From the NCBI RefSeq assembly GCF_002993335.1, contig NZ_PVNS01000008.1, positions 124,001-188,000 of the forward strand: a stretch of DNA of 64,000 bases, read 5' to 3'. The stretch comes from Alkalicoccus urumqiensis (GTDB taxonomy: Bacteria; Bacillota; Bacilli; Bacillales; Salisediminibacteriaceae). Every line of letters starts with the position of its first letter. Within the stretch, counting starts at the first letter, position 1. Position numbers and translations under genes: made by a program. The notes below the pieces were generated by a model. That model was not told the DNA's origin. It did no database searches and saw only the letters and a program-made list of their open reading frames with translations. This document shows, piece after piece, positions 62,121 through 64,000 of this stretch.

Positions 62121-62244
62121 CACTTCCGGAAATGATCCGATATACTGATTGTAACCATTCTTATTAAGTAATCTCTATTTCATGTAAAAGGATTGCTTTC
62201 TTTAGATGTACTATGAATCCGTCATGCAGAGAGAGGTGAAAACG

Positions 62245-62682
62245 ATGGAGAATACAGAGCTGCGGGAAGCACTTCAGTCTTTAAAAAGTACAAAAGTGAG
62301 AATGACTCCTCAGCGTCATGCTATTTTGGAATTCTTATTTAACTGCGAGAGTCATCCCACGGCAGATGATATTTATAAAGCACTGGAGGATAAGTTCCCG
62401 AATATGAGTGTTGCTACCGTGTATAATAACCTCCGTGTTTTTAAAGACGCCGGTCTGGTGCGTGAACTGACTTATGGGGATTCGTCCAGCCGCTTCGACA
62501 GCAACACATCGGATCATTACCATGTTATCTGTGACTCCTGCGGCAAGATTGTCGATTTTCATTATCCGGGTCTGGATGAAGTGGAAACGCTGGCTGAACA
62601 TGTTGCCGGATTCCGTGTCCGCTCCCACCGCATGGAAGTGTACGGAACCTGTCCGGACTGTATCAAAGCACAGGCACATTAG
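62245..62682 (+). CDS. perR: Peroxide-sensing repressor PerR (Fur family)
   Basis: A 145-residue metal-dependent repressor. [13 protein letters not shown] and [12 protein letters not shown] form the winged helix. Regulatory metal ligands line up with B. subtilis PerR: His37, Asp85, His91, His93 and Asp104 (SRFD, DHYH, DFHYPG), and structural zinc cysteines CDSC and CPDC. Oxidation of His37 or His91 by peroxide would release DNA. ATG 62245 follows AGAGGTGAA; an earlier ATG lacks a site. PerR normally controls catalase, ahp, mrgA and its own gene. A strong terminator follows. Confidence 0.94.
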   Translation: MENTELREALQSLKSTKVRMTPQRHAILEFLFNCESHPTADDIYKALEDKFPNMSVATVYNNLRVFKDAGLVRELTYGDSSSRFDSNTSDHYHVICDSCGKIVDFHYPGLDEVETLAEHVAGFRVRSHRMEVYGTCPDCIKAQAH

Positions 62683-62689
62683 AAAATGT

Positions 62690-62724
62690 CTCTCCGCCTC
62701 TCCGGGATGGCGGAGAGTTTTTTT
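62690..62724 (+). terminator. Terminator after perR
   Basis: A perfect 9-bp stem (ctctccgcc / ggcggagag) is followed by seven T. Confidence 0.92.
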
Positions 62725-62796
62725 GAGAAAAGCGGTAAAGGCCATTTCCAGGCACGGTACTTATTAAAGAAAGGAAACCCTGTTTCTTTACCCAGC

Positions 62797-62835
62797 AGAA
62801 AGCGGGCGCTCCTATATTCGGAGCGCCCGCTTTCT
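62797..62835. terminator. Long perfect hairpin between perR and ygzB
   Basis: agaaagcgggcgctcc and ggagcgcccgctttct form a 16-bp perfect stem with a 7-nt loop. It probably ends the convergent ygzB transcript and backs up the perR terminator. Confidence 0.75.
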
Positions 62836-62869
62836 GTTCAATTCCAGATTTTCATTTGACTATTGTGCG

Positions 62870-63235
62870 TTAACTATTGGATGAGGTGTCCTTCTTCTTG
62901 CTGTTATACGCCTGATTAAATTCTTTCCCTTCAAGATCAGGGTCCAGCGTAAGTGGTTCGTTGCAGTGCATGCAGGCATCCACACGCCCGAGCATTTTGG
63001 TCTGCAGGCCGCATTCCGGACAGTTGACCTTGACTGCCTTGGATGACAGCATGCCGATCCAGAAATAAATAACGGTACTTGCTATTATCGCCAAAAAGCC
63101 AAGCAGCATAAACAGCGTCATAATAATCGGCTGATTCCGGAAAAACAACCCGAGATACATAATAATGATACCGCCAAAAATCAATACGAGGGCAAATGTC
63201 CGTATTTTGTTAATTTTACTGGTGAAATTGAGCAT
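62870..63235 (-). CDS. ygzB: YgzB family zinc-ribbon membrane protein
   Basis: A 121-residue protein: [11 protein letters not shown] at the start, two membrane helices (about 16-35 and 44-66), [13 protein letters not shown], then a zinc ribbon with CPEC and CMHC (about residues 75 and 91) and a hydrophilic tail. It matches B. subtilis YgzB, which also lies next to perR. The ATG at 63235 follows AAAGG. Function unknown. Confidence 0.92.
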   Translation of the reverse strand: MLNFTSKINKIRTFALVLIFGGIIIMYLGLFFRNQPIIMTLFMLLGFLAIIASTVIYFWIGMLSSKAVKVNCPECGLQTKMLGRVDACMHCNEPLTLDPDLEGKEFNQAYNSKKKDTSSNS

Positions 63236-63423
63236 ATGCTTCACGCCTTTCTTTTCGTAGTATAGCATAAGCGTTACCTGTCCGGGAATCCATAGAGATG
63301 AGGAATTCGTGACAGTTACAGAGGCCTCAAAATGTGAATCCGGTTTTTTCTATAAAGGAATTAACAGACCTGCGTCGAACTTTATAAAGGGGAAGCGGAA
63401 GTTTGAACCAGGAGGGTGATAAC

Positions 63424-64000
63424 ATGGAAGAAATGATGCGGGCGCTTTATCAGGATAAGACCGGTGATGCAGATACAGCTGCGGTAGTTACAATGGAAAG
63501 GCGGGGACATGATGATGTTTCCACCGATTATTTTGATGCTGTTATCCTTATTATAAAAGAAAATGGCCGCAGACAATGGGAAATAAAACATTATGAAGCG
63601 GATGGTGTAACCGCGGCTGTTCACATCGTCGCAACAGAACAGATCGATGAATGGCTGACACACGGTACAAACCGGCGGGCTGTGGAATGGATGGTCCGTG
63701 GCAGAGTTGTATATGACCGGGATGAATTCATGAAAAATTACCGCCGGCACTTAAATACGTTTCCTGAAGAGAAAAGGCAGACGAAAATCGGCATGGAATT
63801 TTCACGGCTGGTCCGCAGGTATGCAGATGGACGCTCCCTTTTTGCTTCAGGCCACTATCTGGATGCCTATAATCAAATTGTACATGCCCTTCATCACCTC
63901 GCGAGACTCGCCGTCATTGAAAAAGGCTATTACCCGGAAGTAACGGTTTGGGAACAGGTCAAGCGCCTGGAGCCGGAGATTCACAAACTTTACTCAGAGC
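63424..64000 (+). CDS. ygxA: Nucleotidyltransferase-like protein YgxA (5' part)
   Basis: 192 codons are open to the window edge. EEMMRALYQDKTGDADTAAV opens the protein, DYFDAVILII follows near residue 40 where nucleotidyltransferases carry their acidic pair, then WLTHGTNRRAVEWM, RDEFMKNYRRHL and a helical domain with HYLDAYNQIVHALHHLARLAV. This follows B. subtilis YgxA, which there precedes an rRNA operon, so an rrn operon may lie just outside. CCAGGAGGGTGA precedes the ATG. Substrate unknown. Confidence 0.88.
   Translation, partial: MEEMMRALYQDKTGDADTAAVVTMERRGHDDVSTDYFDAVILIIKENGRRQWEIKHYEADGVTAAVHIVATEQIDEWLTHGTNRRAVEWMVRGRVVYDRDEFMKNYRRHLNTFPEEKRQTKIGMEFSRLVRRYADGRSLFASGHYLDAYNQIVHALHHLARLAVIEKGYYPEVTVWEQVKRLEPEIHKLYSE

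Noticed and set aside
62149-62180. Possible Per box (attcttattaagtaat) upstream of perR
   Set aside because: It is only loosely palindromic and differs from TTATAATNATTATAA at too many positions to claim autoregulation.

Overview
The window looks like chromosomal DNA from a low-to-mid G+C Firmicute of the family Bacillaceae, probably a halotolerant or haloalkaliphilic one. The strongest evidence is gene order: yfhF-recX-yfhH-yfhJ-yfhP-mutY, then fabL, ntdP (ygaC), ygaD, ygaE-gsaB, perR, ygzB and ygxA follow the order of the yfh-yga region of Bacillus subtilis, broken up by inserted modules. Secreted binding proteins carry very acidic Asp/Glu/Asn/Gly-rich linkers, which fits a salt-adapted species (inference). 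I saw no rRNA, tRNA, CRISPR array or intact insertion sequence.

Region by region. 1-8.6 kb: the end of an RlmCD-type 23S rRNA methyltransferase; a 31-residue holin-like toxin gene whose promoter carries a LexA (SOS) box; a hydrolase; a five-gene oligopeptide ABC transporter behind a candidate CcpA (cre) site; ywbE. 8.6-14.1 kb: two copies of a long hairpin-rich repeat, an AT-rich yndH/yndJ-type island, a doxX gene behind three Rex-like operators, and a non-coding element with nested inverted repeats. 14.1-21.4 kb: a TetR-controlled drug exporter, an orphan glycine-betaine binding lipoprotein, a sirtuin with a long N-terminal extension, an L-lactate permease flanked by Rex-like sites, and a metallo-hydrolase. 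21.4-25.5 kb: a cobalamin riboswitch with terminator ahead of class I ribonucleotide reductase (nrdE-nrdF) plus a flavodoxin. 25.6-33.2 kb: an oxidoreductase, two Gfo/Idh/MocA dehydrogenases bracketing several very small genes, a soluble chemoreceptor, a GntP permease and a pirin. 33.5-38.4 kb: treA-treR with a TreR operator, two uncharacterised genes, and an orphan araR with its own operator.

38.4-50.6 kb is mainly core yfh-yga synteny, with a ywrD / split chromate-transporter insertion behind a palindromic operator and a 17-bp dyad ahead of a gene of unknown function. 50.6-55.4 kb holds a third repeat copy and a GntR(YtrA)-controlled double-ATPase ABC operon with a near-textbook operator. 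55.4-64 kb returns to ygaE-gsaB and perR-ygzB-ygxA. Between gsaB and perR sit three tandem, mutually related lipoproteins that I cannot assign to any characterised family, a divergent membrane-anchored protein that shares a promoter element with them, a D-2-hydroxyacid dehydrogenase and a DarA-like candidate cyclic-di-AMP receptor.

The themes that stand out are stress and redox control (LexA, Rex, PerR, TetR, GntR), vitamin-B12 control of deoxynucleotide synthesis, and sugar/peptide uptake. The best candidates for undescribed biology are the lipoprotein trio with its divergent partner (58014-60784), the SOS-controlled micro-toxin (937-1072), and the Rex-type control of doxX (12960-13672).
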